Positions 50,095 to 58,156 of a stretch of DNA of 64,000 nucleotides are shown here, piece after piece. Every line of letters begins with the position of its first letter. Within the stretch, counting starts at the first letter, position 1. The position numbers and the translations under genes were made by a program. The DNA lies in NCBI GenBank assembly GCA_004555425.1, contig SFID01000001.1:1-64000 (forward strand), written 5' to 3'. The notes under the pieces were generated by a model. The model was not told where the DNA came from. It saw nothing but the letters and a program-made list of their open reading frames with translations, and did no database searches. This DNA comes from Bacteroidales bacterium (GTDB lineage Bacteria; Bacteroidota; Bacteroidia; Bacteroidales; Bacteroidaceae).

Positions 50095-51195
50095 CTATTC
50101 TTTGTTTCCTCGCATATTGACGGTGAGGGCTTCAATCATGCGGCCATATACGGCATTGAGTTCCTCAATCTGGTTGGCGAGTTTGTGGGTTTGGTCGTTG
50201 ATTTGGTCGATAGTGCCAACTTGCAGGCTGATGCTCTTGAGATGGAGTTCGTAAACCTTGTTGATACCCGTGAGTGTGCGGTTGAGGTTTTCCATTTCTT
50301 CGCTGTCTTTGGCGAGGCGGGCACTCTGTTCGTCCACCTTGGCGAAGGTGTCGGCGAGGGTGCGCAGTTTTTCGATGTAAGTCTGCGTGGCAGCTTCCAT
50401 TTCGGGCGAGAGAACTGCCTGAGCGCGTTGCAGGAGTTCGTCGTTGGCCACGCGGATAATCTGTGCAAGTCGCTGGGCCTCCTGCTCGAAGGGTTGGCCG
50501 CCCTTGGGAGCCGTGGCAGCGATGGCTGCCGCAGCCATAGAATCGGCAGGCGTGGCGGCGGGCATATCCGAAGGCGTGGATTCTGCCGTGGTCGTTTCGG
50601 GCTGCACGGGAATCGTGATGGTTTGCACGATAGGTGCGGCGGGCTGATGCGCAGGTGTGGCGGAGGAACTGGTGGCGGGCTGTTCGGCGTCCGGACTAGG
50701 CATAGTGCCTTCGGCAGCTTGGGCGGCGGCAGCAGCGATGACAGTTGCCTGCGATTCGGCTGCTTCCAGTTCTTCTTCGCTCTGTGGAGTACGGATGCAG
50801 GTGTGTGTCGTACCGCTTCCGATAACGGGAATGACGGTGACGCCCGGCGTATTGTTTGCGTCGGTTTCTGTTTCTTCGTTGTCTAGGTCGTCGTTATCGT
50901 TCAGTCCTAGGCGGACAGACATTTGCTCATCCGTTTCGATGTCTTCGGGAAGTTCTTTGCCCACTTCATTTCGGTCGAAGGGACGGTCGAAAGCAGCGAG
51001 GAAGAATACGATAACCTCTGTGCCCATACCGATAAAGAGCATGATATTGCCACCTTGGATATGTGTGAGTTTGAATAGGGCACCCAGGATAACGATGGCT
51101 GCGCCCCAGCTGTATGCGTAATTGAGGAAGGTTTGTCCCGGTACGCTGTCCATCCAATTTTGCAGGCGGACGATGATATTGATTTTCTTGGGCAT
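50095..51195 (-). CDS. porL: Type IX secretion system motor protein PorL/GldL, with a long low-complexity insert
   Basis: A 366-residue inner-membrane protein; two transmembrane helices at about 27-45 and 51-68 (SWGAAIVILGALFKLTHIQG, MLFIGMGTEVIVFFLAAFDR) include the acidic residue used in proton conduction (GTEV). The cytoplasmic C-terminal coiled coil is at about 230-360. Between them, about 85-220, lies an Ala/Pro/Thr/Glu-rich stretch (ATVIAAAAAQAAEGTMPSPD, PAATPADSMAAAAIAA) that accounts for the protein being longer than the roughly 260-310 residues common in the family. It lies 52 bases after porK. Confidence 0.95.
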   Translation of the reverse strand: MPKKINIIVRLQNWMDSVPGQTFLNYAYSWGAAIVILGALFKLTHIQGGNIMLFIGMGTEVIVFFLAAFDRPFDRNEVGKELPEDIETDEQMSVRLGLNDNDDLDNEETETDANNTPGVTVIPVIGSGTTHTCIRTPQSEEELEAAESQATVIAAAAAQAAEGTMPSPDAEQPATSSSATPAHQPAAPIVQTITIPVQPETTTAESTPSDMPAATPADSMAAAAIAATAPKGGQPFEQEAQRLAQIIRVANDELLQRAQAVLSPEMEAATQTYIEKLRTLADTFAKVDEQSARLAKDSEEMENLNRTLTGINKVYELHLKSISLQVGTIDQINDQTHKLANQIEELNAVYGRMIEALTVNMRGNKE

Positions 51196-51247
51196 TTCTA
51201 TATGTATAAGGAGTAGGTGAATCTGTTGGGTGGGTTGCTAGTGCTGC

Positions 51248-52732
51248 TTACTTGCGCTTTTTCTCGGCGGCGTTGCTGCTGACGGTGGTAGCCTTTGAGC
51301 GGACGCAGCGGAAGCCAATGTAGGAGCGGGGCTGGTTTTGGTATTCCCAGGTGCGCCATGCCGAGCGGATGTAGGAGATGGGATCTTTCCATGAGCCGCC
51401 GCGCACGCTTTTGCGCTTCAGCACGTAGGGGTCTTCCTTGGCGGCATTGTATCGCAGTTCGGGGTTGAGGTCGGCCATGGCAGCCACTCCTGCTTCCGTA
51501 TATACCGTGTTGGTCCATTCGGCCACGTTGCCAGCCATATCGAAGAGCCCGTTGCTGTTGGCGCCATAGATACCTGTGCGCGAGGTGATGAGGTTGCCGT
51601 CTTCGGTGTAGTTGCCGCGGTCGGGCTTGAAGTTTGCAAAGAAGCAACCGCGGTCGTTTTTCGTTTCGTCGCCTTCCCAGGGGAAAGGATTCCCCTCCTT
51701 GCCGCGGGCTGCATATTCCCATTCAATTTCTGTCGGCAGGCGATAGCGTTGCAGGTAGCGAGCCTGCGGTCCCATGCCTCGCAGCAGATACTCCGTGCGC
51801 CAGGCGCAGAAGGCCTGAGCCTGCTCCCAGGTGACACCAACAACGGGATAATCGTTGTAGGTCGGCGAGGAGAAGTACAATTTCATGTACGTCTCGTTGT
51901 TGGCATTGGTGAAGTCGTTCACCCACACCGTTGTGTCGGGATATACGGGTACGATATACGTGTTGAGGAAGTCGTAGAGGCTTGACAGCGGGCGCTCAAT
52001 CGTTTGTCGCACGATGCGTCCGTTTTCATCAATATAGGCTGTGTCCTTCGAGATCATCACCACTTCATCGGGGTCGGTGGTAATGTCCGTGTTCAGATTG
52101 CGTTCGGCGGGGTCCAGACGATACTTGCGGAGGGCTGCTTTCTCGTAGTCGAACACCTCGTATCGGTAGTTCAGTTGTCTGATGTCCAGCATTTTCGTGC
52201 CGTCAATGGGATGGCGGGTGTACACGCTTTCGATGGCGCGCTCCTGCTCTTCGGTGGGTTTGCGCCAGGGTATGGGTTTGGTCCAATTGAGGTGGGGCGT
52301 GACGGGGTCGCCATAGCGGTCCACTTCAATCTTATACGTTTCATCGCCACCATATTGCGGGTCGGCCAGGCGTTCGCGGATGATAGAATCGCGCACCCAT
52401 TCCACAAATTGGCGGTACATGGAGTTCGTCACCTCCGTCTGGTCCATCCAGAATCCGTCCACGGAGATTTCGCGCGTAGGTGTCACGATGCCCCAGAGGG
52501 TATCGTTGTTTTCGACACCCGCTTTGAGGTATCCGCGCTTGATTTCCACCATGCCGAATGGGGCGGGCTCGTTGTATGCTGCCGAGCGTTGTCCGGTCAC
52601 TTCGCCGCCGTTTTGCATGGCGCGGCTGTTGCTCATACACGAAGCCAGCACAGCGATGCAGAGTGTTGCAGCGGTGAGGCCGAGGGTACGGGCGAGGTTA
52701 CGTCTCGTTGGGATTACGTTGTTGATGTTCAT
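51248..52732 (-). CDS. porK: Type IX secretion system lipoprotein PorK/GldK
   Basis: A 494-residue outer-membrane lipoprotein with an FGE/SUMF1-like sulfatase-modifying fold that builds the PorK-PorN ring. The signal ends LASC (cysteine at about residue 32). FGE-type features: VDGFWMDQTEVTNSMYRQFV, YPVVGVTWEQAQAFCAWRTE, RLPTEIEWEYAARGKEGNPF, GNVAEWTNTVY and the C-terminal SVRGGSWKDPISYIRSA and YIGFRCVRS. It is second in the operon, 100 bases after porP. Confidence 0.96.
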   Translation of the reverse strand: MNINNVIPTRRNLARTLGLTAATLCIAVLASCMSNSRAMQNGGEVTGQRSAAYNEPAPFGMVEIKRGYLKAGVENNDTLWGIVTPTREISVDGFWMDQTEVTNSMYRQFVEWVRDSIIRERLADPQYGGDETYKIEVDRYGDPVTPHLNWTKPIPWRKPTEEQERAIESVYTRHPIDGTKMLDIRQLNYRYEVFDYEKAALRKYRLDPAERNLNTDITTDPDEVVMISKDTAYIDENGRIVRQTIERPLSSLYDFLNTYIVPVYPDTTVWVNDFTNANNETYMKLYFSSPTYNDYPVVGVTWEQAQAFCAWRTEYLLRGMGPQARYLQRYRLPTEIEWEYAARGKEGNPFPWEGDETKNDRGCFFANFKPDRGNYTEDGNLITSRTGIYGANSNGLFDMAGNVAEWTNTVYTEAGVAAMADLNPELRYNAAKEDPYVLKRKSVRGGSWKDPISYIRSAWRTWEYQNQPRSYIGFRCVRSKATTVSSNAAEKKRK

Positions 52733-52832
52733 ATATCGGTATTCTTTTTTTCGGAAGGGGAGGTTGGAGAGGGGCTGAGCCTTTCTCGCTCTATATATTA
52801 TAGGTGTACCTTATTATATATAGGCCCTGCGG

Positions 52833-53765
52833 TTAGAGGAAGCGCACGCTGCGGTGCAGGTTCTTGCCTTTTTTGCTCAGGTTGAGGTCAAGCGTATAGC
52901 CGAGGGTTACTTCGTGGTTGCCGTGGAGCAATCCGATTCCTTCGGTATTGGCTTCGTAGGAGTAACTGATGTCTATGCCGTGGAAGCGGCCGCCTATGAA
53001 ACCCGTCACGGAGTGCATGGGACTATATGTCAGACCGCCATACAGGCGTTGTTTGTCCTTGGCGTAGAGCAGGCGTGCCGTGATGTCGGCGCGGAATTCC
53101 TGTCCATCGTACCTCAACATAGTAGAGGGGGCTATAATAAATAACGGATTTTTGGTCTTAATATTGTACGCGGCGTAAAAATTATATAGACTTTTCACCT
53201 TAATCTCGTTCGTTTCGCCCATAAATATGGTTGGGCTCGTCAGGTGTGCGGCCGACAGACCCACCTGTAATCCTTTGCGCTGGTAGAAGAGGCCGACCGA
53301 AACATCAAACTTCGAGCCCGTCATCTCCGAGGCGGGAAAGGCGGGGTCGTTGGGGTCGATGAGGTCGGCCTTCGAGCCGTCCACCTTTTCGTTGAGCATA
53401 TCCACCTCCACACCGATGCCCAGCCTTCCGCCGAAGAGGCGTTGCTGGTAGGCGTATTGTGCGCAGAAGCGTTGGTGGGCGAAGAGGCCGATGGCATCTT
53501 TCTCAAACACCAGTCCCACGCCATGGCGCGTCTTGCCCAGTGCAAAGGCCATGTCGGCACCCGCATACATTGTTCCGCCCGCGTCCTCGAAGCCCACGTT
53601 GTGTGCTTGATAGGCAGCGGTGATGCGCAACTGCTCGTTGTTTCCCACTGCACCTGCATTGAATTGCGGCAGCATATCCCAGTAGTGGGCAAATGCTGGA
53701 GCCTGTTGTGCAGAGGCTGTGCAGAGGCAGGCAAGGAGTAGGAGTAGGCTGATGATGCGGCGCAT
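52833..53765 (-). CDS. porP: Type IX secretion system outer membrane protein PorP/SprF family
   Basis: A 310-residue outer-membrane beta-barrel with a signal peptide from the ATG at 53765 (MRRIISLLLLLACLCTASAQ). The N-terminal AHYWDMLPQFNAGAVGNNEQ (YxxxxxxxNPAxxG-like) is the PorP/SprF signature, and the sequence continues with alternating strands (HGVGLVFEKDAIGLF, FDVSVGLFYQRKGLQVGLSA, GIDISYSYEANTEG). It ends KNLHRSVRFL. First gene of the T9SS operon; the leader holds a long hairpin (53809-53875). Confidence 0.9.
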   Translation of the reverse strand: MRRIISLLLLLACLCTASAQQAPAFAHYWDMLPQFNAGAVGNNEQLRITAAYQAHNVGFEDAGGTMYAGADMAFALGKTRHGVGLVFEKDAIGLFAHQRFCAQYAYQQRLFGGRLGIGVEVDMLNEKVDGSKADLIDPNDPAFPASEMTGSKFDVSVGLFYQRKGLQVGLSAAHLTSPTIFMGETNEIKVKSLYNFYAAYNIKTKNPLFIIAPSTMLRYDGQEFRADITARLLYAKDKQRLYGGLTYSPMHSVTGFIGGRFHGIDISYSYEANTEGIGLLHGNHEVTLGYTLDLNLSKKGKNLHRSVRFL

Positions 53766-53808
53766 AGATGTGTGGGGATAGGGTGTGGCCATTACTAAAT
53801 GGCTGAAC

Positions 53809-53875
53809 GGGTTAAAGGACTATGGACACCCCGTTGTGTGTCTGTACGAGGGGTGTGGCAATAGTTCTTTAACCC
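53809..53875 (-). promoter_or_regulatory. Long hairpin in the leader of the T9SS operon
   Basis: GGGTTAAAG..ACTAT..ACACCCC (53809-53832) pairs with GGGGTGT..ATAGT.CTTTAACCC (53850-53875) with small bulges, around a 17-base loop. It ends about 44 bases upstream of the porP ATG. No T-run follows on the minus strand. Whether it regulates the operon is open. Confidence 0.55.
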
Positions 53876-53922
53876 TTGTGTGAAATGCCCGATAGGTCGG
53901 GTAACTGGGGAAAAAAGTATGG

Positions 53923-53942
53923 AATCCCTGCTTTCAGGGATT
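53923..53942 (-). terminator. Probable terminator of the DUF2795 gene
   Basis: On the minus strand AATCCCTG, loop AAAG, CAGGGATT, then CCATACTTTTTT. It lies 28 bases beyond the DUF2795 stop. A TAGGTTCTATA motif, shared with MITE ends, precedes it. Confidence 0.7.
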
Positions 53943-53970
53943 ATAGAACCTACCTTTATAGGATCTACCT

Positions 53971-54192
53971 TTAATATTCGTCTTCGTTGAAGAGGAAATC
54001 TTCCTTCGTAGGATAGTCAGGCCAAACATCTTCGATGGTTTCGTATATTTCGCCTTCGTCCTCAAGTTCTTGCAGGTTTTCTACTACTTCCATCGGTGCG
54101 CCCGAGCGCATGGCGTAGTCGATGAGTTCGTCCTTGGAGGCAGGCCAAGGAGCATCCTCTAGTTTTGAAGCCAGTTCAAGAGTCCAATACAT
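53971..54192 (-). CDS. DUF2795 domain protein
   Basis: A 73-residue acidic protein. The family pattern is clear: MYWTLELASKLEDAPWPASK, DELIDYAMRSGAPMEVVENL and LQELEDEGEIYETIEDVWPD. It has no signal or membrane segment, so it is cytoplasmic. DUF2795 proteins are small, conserved in Bacteroidales and without an assigned function. It stands alone on the minus strand between the cobalamin adenosyltransferase and the T9SS operon, with its own probable terminator. Confidence 0.9.
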   Translation of the reverse strand: MYWTLELASKLEDAPWPASKDELIDYAMRSGAPMEVVENLQELEDEGEIYETIEDVWPDYPTKEDFLFNEDEY

Positions 54193-54316
54193 ATTGTCAG
54201 GATGTTTTTGAGTGGTTAGTAGATGTTGTTTACCTGGGCCGTGCTCCGTGCGGGGAGGTTGCCCATTGAATCGGCGACAAAAATACTATTTTTCTTTTTA
54301 ATCCGCCTCTTCCCTC

Positions 54317-54802
54317 CTATAATTTTATCTCCGCTACCCCCGAAATCGCATTAAAATGGCGCGCCAGGGCATAGAGGTAACTTGACAGGCGATTGAGGTA
54401 GGGGACGACATGGTCCAGATGGCCCAGACCGACCACTTGTCGCTCGGCGCGCCGACACACCGTCCTGCATACGTGCGTTTGTGCCGCCAAGGGGCAACCG
54501 CCAGGCAGGATGAAACCGCTGAATCGTCCGCAGGTGGCTTCCAGGCGTTGCGTTTCGGTTTGCAGGTTGGCCTCTTCGGTGGGGCCGGGCACGTAGGTGG
54601 CTTTCGCGTAGCCTGCCGCCAGCGAACCGATGGCGAAGAGGCGGCGCTGCACCTCGTGGAGGGCGGGGCGATAGGCTTCTGGCGCATTGGCGGCCAGCCA
54701 TCCTAGGTGGCTGCTTAGTTCATCGAGGGTGCCGCAGGCTTCGATGCGGGCATCGTCCTTGCGCACTCGCTCGCCGGTGCTTAGGGAGGTGGTGGTTTGC
54801 AT
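54317..54802 (-). CDS. PduO-type cob(I)alamin adenosyltransferase, N-terminally short
   Basis: A 161-residue protein of the PduO/MMAB family, which transfers adenosyl from ATP to cob(I)alamin. Family motifs: RVRKDDARIEACGTLDELSSHLG, ATYVPGPTEEAN, FILPGGCPLAAQTHVCRTVCRRAERQ (the cobalamin-binding helix, R-x-x-x-R-x-x-E-R) and YLNRLSSYLYALAR. The usual N-terminal ATP-loop K-T-G-D-x-G-T-T is incomplete: the protein begins MQTTTSLSTGERV, keeping only TTSL, and upstream is simple-repeat DNA without the missing codons. Either the gene lost its first ~10 codons or the loop is dispensable here. Function is thus uncertain. Confidence 0.85.
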   Translation of the reverse strand: MQTTTSLSTGERVRKDDARIEACGTLDELSSHLGWLAANAPEAYRPALHEVQRRLFAIGSLAAGYAKATYVPGPTEEANLQTETQRLEATCGRFSGFILPGGCPLAAQTHVCRTVCRRAERQVVGLGHLDHVVPYLNRLSSYLYALARHFNAISGVAEIKL

Positions 54803-54809
54803 GGGCTTT

Positions 54810-54862
54810 TTTTAGAGGATGGGAGAGGATGGGAGAGGATTTTAGAGGATTGGAGAGGATGG
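54810..54862. repeat. GAGAGGATGG-type simple repeat
   Basis: Five GAGAGGAT(G/T)(G/T) units lie immediately upstream of the adenosyltransferase start, replacing the position where its N-terminal codons would be expected. Confidence 0.75.
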
Positions 54863-54891
54863 AGCGGATGGGCTGTTGGAGCGGCTTTGGC

Positions 54892-55518
54892 TCAATAGCT
54901 GATGAGGTAGTCCTCCTTGTTTAGACGCTGCTCTACATATACTAGGCCAAACTCGTAGAGGTCGAAGGTGACGCGGACCTGTTGTTGGGCTTGCAGGCGG
55001 CGCCAGGCGGTGCGGTCGGCGGCTTTGCGGTGGATGCCGCGGATGACTAGCGCACCTCCATCGCTCAACTGCTCCACGGCTTGCTGGGCCAGGGCGGGCC
55101 ATGCTTCGGGCGCGTCCAGATAGACGAAGTCGAGGGCCTCGGCTGCGGGCAGGGTGGGCTTTGCGCTGTCCGCCGTGGTCCATTGGCACGACTTGCAGCC
55201 GCTCCTCAGGTAGGCCGCAGGCGCGGCGAGGCCCTTCTGTATGACGATGTGGCCGCGCCGCGGATGCGTGTCGTTGCTCAGGCGGAACAGCAGGCGCAGG
55301 TCGCCCAGCGTCATGCCGTCGTGGCGCCCGCCGCCCATGGGATGGGCCGTGAGGAGCGGGGCGTAGGCATAGTAGAGGCCGCGCTCGTAGATGACGCCCG
55401 TCACCTTGGCCCAGGCAAACGGCGAATGAATGCCGTAGCCGCAGCGGTGGCGGAAGCGCAGCAGGCGAACGATGGGCCGCCATACCTTATTATATATATA
55501 ATAGGAGTAGGAAATCAT
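54892..55518 (-). CDS. Class I SAM-dependent methyltransferase-like protein
   Basis: A 208-residue protein from the ATG at 55518 (MISYSYYIYNKVWRPIVRLL). The segment RCGYGIHSPFAWAKVTGVIY carries the HSPF motif of a Bacteroidetes family annotated as class I methyltransferases. ALDFVYLDAPEAWPAL and LSDGGALVIRGIHR resemble motifs of the Rossmann core. The glycine-rich SAM motif I is poor here (HIVIQKGLAAPAAYL rather than an ExGxGxG pattern), so activity is doubtful. It follows a TATA-rich stretch and precedes the adenosyltransferase on the same strand. Confidence 0.65.
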   Translation of the reverse strand: MISYSYYIYNKVWRPIVRLLRFRHRCGYGIHSPFAWAKVTGVIYERGLYYAYAPLLTAHPMGGGRHDGMTLGDLRLLFRLSNDTHPRRGHIVIQKGLAAPAAYLRSGCKSCQWTTADSAKPTLPAAEALDFVYLDAPEAWPALAQQAVEQLSDGGALVIRGIHRKAADRTAWRRLQAQQQVRVTFDLYEFGLVYVEQRLNKEDYLISY

Positions 55519-55786
55519 TTTCTGAAGGCTGTGGGGTGGGGCGCAAGGATGATGATGGGGGCGCAAAATCTGTATTCCTCTTCTGCAAAGGTAAAGATTC
55601 ACTGCGGGATGGGCAAGCGCCGTTCCACCTTTTTGTTCCTCCATCGGCAAGGCAAGATGTTACAATAATGTTACCAAATGTCGGAATTTGCAAAGTCTAC
55701 TATGCAAAATTACAGTCGCAGAAAAGAAAAATGAGGATTTTGTGTATTTTTCTTGGGCTGCCTCTTGCGGATTTGCAAAACCGCCG

Positions 55787-55863
55787 TATCTTTGCATCGT
55801 GTTTTTCATAGTATTAGATTTAAGGTTAACAAGGTTGGGATACAGCGGTATCCCATTTTTTTT
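55787..55863 (+). ncRNA. Candidate ~62-base small RNA with own promoter and terminator
   Basis: TATCTTTG (55787-55794), with a TTGC about 19 bases upstream, is followed by a short AT-rich body containing GTATTAGATTTAAGGTTAAC and then a stem TGGGATAC, loop AGCG, GTATCCCA (55836-55855) and eight Ts. The layout matches small independent RNAs predicted in Bacteroidales; I recall similar sequence as recurrent in the order but cannot verify it. metF has a separate promoter downstream. Confidence 0.65.
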
Positions 55864-55896
55864 GCCCTTTTCCCAGAAAAACCCTTCCGCTGCGGG

Positions 55897-55928
55897 TTTC
55901 CCCATCTAACCCAAAATGCGTACTTTTG
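55897..55928 (+). promoter_or_regulatory. Promoter of metF
   Basis: TTTC at 55897-55900, 20 bases, TACTTTTG at 55921-55928: one mismatch from the consensus. Transcription would begin near 55934, 18 bases before the metF ATG. Confidence 0.65.
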
Positions 55929-55951
55929 CCTAGAATTTCAATTTCCATCCC

Positions 55952-56905
55952 ATGAATATCATCGACCTCATCCATCAGAAGGATTCCACGGCTTTCAGTT
56001 TTGAAGTGCTCCCGCCGCTCAAGGGCACGGGCATCGGAGGCCTGCTTCGCACCATTGACCGCCTGGCAGAGTTTGCGCCCGCCTATATCAATATCACCAC
56101 CCACCGCAGCGAGTACGTCTATACCGACCTGGGCGATGGACTGATGCAGCGCTCGCGCCTGCGCCGCCGTCCTGGCACTGTGGCTGTGGCCGCCGCCATT
56201 CAGAATGCCTACCACATTCCCGTGGTGCCCCATATCCTTTGCTCGGGTTTCACCCGCGAGGAAACCGAATACGTGTTGCTCGACCTCCAATTCCTCGGCA
56301 TCGAAAACCTCCTCGTGCTCCGTGGCGACAAGGCCAAGGAGGATGCCAAGTTTACGCCTACTCCCGATGGCTATAGCCACACCACCGAACTGCAGGAGCA
56401 GATCAACGCCTTCAACGAGGGCCGCTTCGTGGACGGCTCGCCCATCAAGGTGCCTGGGAAGCCCTTCCACTACGGCGTGGCCTGCTATCCCGAGAAGCAC
56501 GAAGAGGCGCTCAACCTCGAGACCGACTTCCAATGGTTCAAGCGCAAGGTGGAACTGGGCGCGGAGTACGGCGTCACCCAACTCTTCTACGACAACCAGG
56601 CCTACCTGCGCCTTGTGGAGCGCGCCCGCGCCGAGGGCGTGAATGTGCCCATCATTCCTGGCATCAAACCGCTCACGAAGTTGTCTCAACTGACGATGGT
56701 GCCCAAAACCTTCCATTGCGACTTCCCCGAACCGCTGGCCAAGGAACTGCTGAAGTGTCAGACGGACGAGGCGGTCAAGGCCGTTGGCATCGAATGGGCC
56801 GTGGAGCAATGCCGCGAACTGATGGCCCACGGCGTTCCCAGCATCCACTTCTACACGGTTTCGGCAGTGGACAGCATTGCCGAGATTGCGCGACGGATTT
56901 ACTAG
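55952..56905 (+). CDS. metF: Methylenetetrahydrofolate reductase
   Basis: A 317-residue flavoprotein reducing 5,10-methylene-THF to 5-methyl-THF for methionine synthesis. The N-terminal STAFSFEVLPPLKGTG holds the catalytic glutamate; YINITTHRSEY, HILCSGFTREETEYVLLDLQ, NLLVLRGDKAKED and FYDNQAYLRLVERARAEGVN, then IIPGIKPLTKLSQL, follow the family order. It has its own promoter, and the hairpin array at 56964 begins 58 bases after its stop. Confidence 0.97.
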   Translation: MNIIDLIHQKDSTAFSFEVLPPLKGTGIGGLLRTIDRLAEFAPAYINITTHRSEYVYTDLGDGLMQRSRLRRRPGTVAVAAAIQNAYHIPVVPHILCSGFTREETEYVLLDLQFLGIENLLVLRGDKAKEDAKFTPTPDGYSHTTELQEQINAFNEGRFVDGSPIKVPGKPFHYGVACYPEKHEEALNLETDFQWFKRKVELGAEYGVTQLFYDNQAYLRLVERARAEGVNVPIIPGIKPLTKLSQLTMVPKTFHCDFPEPLAKELLKCQTDEAVKAVGIEWAVEQCRELMAHGVPSIHFYTVSAVDSIAEIARRIY

Positions 56906-56963
56906 GAAAGCACGTTCGCCGTGCGCGACCTTGGTTTCAGGTAGGTTCTATAGCGAATCAACG

Positions 56964-57043
56964 CTATCGAGCCAGCAGCCGTAGGGCTGCGTTGAAACCA
57001 GGGGACGCAGCGACCGTTGAAACTAAAGGAGCGCAGCGACCCC
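56964..57043. repeat. Mini-hairpin array, locus 3
   Basis: CTATCGAGC, then CAGCC-GTAG-GGCTG, GGGGACGCAGCGACC and GGAGCGCAGCGACC modules separated by TTGAAACCA and TTGAAACTA. It directly precedes copy C of the 375-bp element and follows an AGGTAGGTTCTATA motif (56938). Confidence 0.8.
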
Positions 57044-57045
57044 TT

Positions 57046-57414
57046 GCCTCGTAATATAACACATCGCGAACCCTCGCGTGTGCAAAACTCGTCTTTTAAC
57101 ATTTCGCAAACTGTTGCGATATGTTAAATGGATTTGCATTTCGCCGGAAAATGTATTATCTTTGTACTAGCGAAGAGGAGAGAGCCCATAGACAAAGGGT
57201 TTTCTCCTCTTTTTTCATGCGAAAATGCCCCAAAAAACCATTGTTTTACAAAGCATTTAGAAAAATTTATATGCCGAAGCGGATTTTCTAAATGCTTTTG
57301 CGGAAATTTTTCGGGCCAAGTTGGTGCGCGAATTGACGATATAGAGAATCGAAACGTTAAAAGATGTTTATTTTCCTCGGGTGCATTTTTACCATTTCGG
57401 GTAACTACTCAGGT
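57046..57414 (+). repeat. ~375-bp dispersed element, copy C
   Basis: Most diverged copy. It keeps CCTCGTAATATAACACAT, the TTTAACATTTC hairpin, TTTG-N20-TATCTTTG, the hairpin with T-run, one exact AATGCTTTTGCGGA and the end motif GTAACTACTCAGGT (57401-57414). It has gained an AAGCATTTAGAAAA/TTTTCTAAATGCTT inverted repeat. Confidence 0.85.
57132..57216 (+). ncRNA. Promoter and hairpin RNA of element copy C
   Basis: TTTG, 20 bases, TATCTTTG, then GAGGAGAGAGCCC, loop ATAGACAAA, GGGTTTTCTCCTC and TTTTTT. Relative to copies A and B an A-T pair in the stem is G-C here, a compensating change. Confidence 0.5.
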
Positions 57415-57416
57415 GG

Positions 57417-57565
57417 TCATTGAAAGGCAATGTACCGCACGTTGCTTGCAACGTGTGGCTCCGAGAATTTCAGAGGTTTGTACTCATTAAAACATCGTAT
57501 TTTTGGTTCCCATTTCCGCGGAGCCACACGTTGCAAGCAACGTGCGGTACATTGCCTTTCAATGA
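57417..57565. repeat. MITE-like element with perfect 47-bp arms
   Basis: Bases 57417-57463 and 57519-57565 are perfect inverse copies (TCATTGAAAGGCAATGTACC.. and on). The arms contain the CGCACGTTGC / GTGTGGCTCC sequence also seen at 14323-14426. The unit is bracketed by GTAACTACTCAGGT (57401) and its inverse (57572). Confidence 0.92.
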
Positions 57566-58156
57566 AAATCCACCTGAGTAGTTACCACGAATCGTAACTA
57601 CTCAGATCAATCGTAATTGCAAGGTGTGGCTCAGCGGAAATGATAGCCCAGAATTCTTGGCTCACCGGATAATTCCCGTGTCAACTGAACAAAACAAAAA
57701 CATGTAGGTCGGTGCTATAAATTAGATTTCAAGGGAAGGCAGGGTTTCTATTCTGCTTAGATGTCTTCACGCCTCTTGCACCATATCTTTTTGTTTTTCC
57801 CGCTATGCTCCCTCATAAAAACCTACGGCACGATAGCCGCGAATCCATCGCATGCTAATTTATAGAACCAACCCAAACAACTAGGGATGGCACACCTATA
57901 ATAAAAAGAAAGTTGTAATTTTGCGGTTGATTCGCCTACGGATTCAGGTGATTTGGCCCGAGGGTCAGCGGTCGCGCAGCGACCTAGTTTCATAGTTCGA
58001 TAGCATAAGAACGTGTACGCCTTGCAAGGCGTATTTTCCACTCCGCTTCAGGGCGAACTTTCCACTCCGCGCACCATGCGCGCCTGTTATATAGATTTCT
58101 ATTAGTGTCTTCCCCCACGTGTACTAACTCCTAATTCCTAATTCCTAATTGAATAA
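57566..58156. repeat. Remaining gene-free region upstream of holB
   Basis: Contents: a GTAACTACTCAGAT variant (57594-57607); a ~170-bp element at 57703-57872 alignable with 32873-33065; a mini-hairpin module at 57970-58003 (GGTCGC-GCA-GCGACC, TAGTTTCA, TTCGATAG), array locus 4; a TTCCACTCCG duplication at 58034-58060; and three TTCCTAA heptamers (58127-58150) ending next to the holB ATG. No gene is supported. Confidence 0.7.

Noticed and set aside
55801..55951. SAM or other riboswitch controlling metF
   Set aside because: The hairpin and T-run end an upstream unit, and a separate promoter lies downstream of it; no known aptamer core was recognised.
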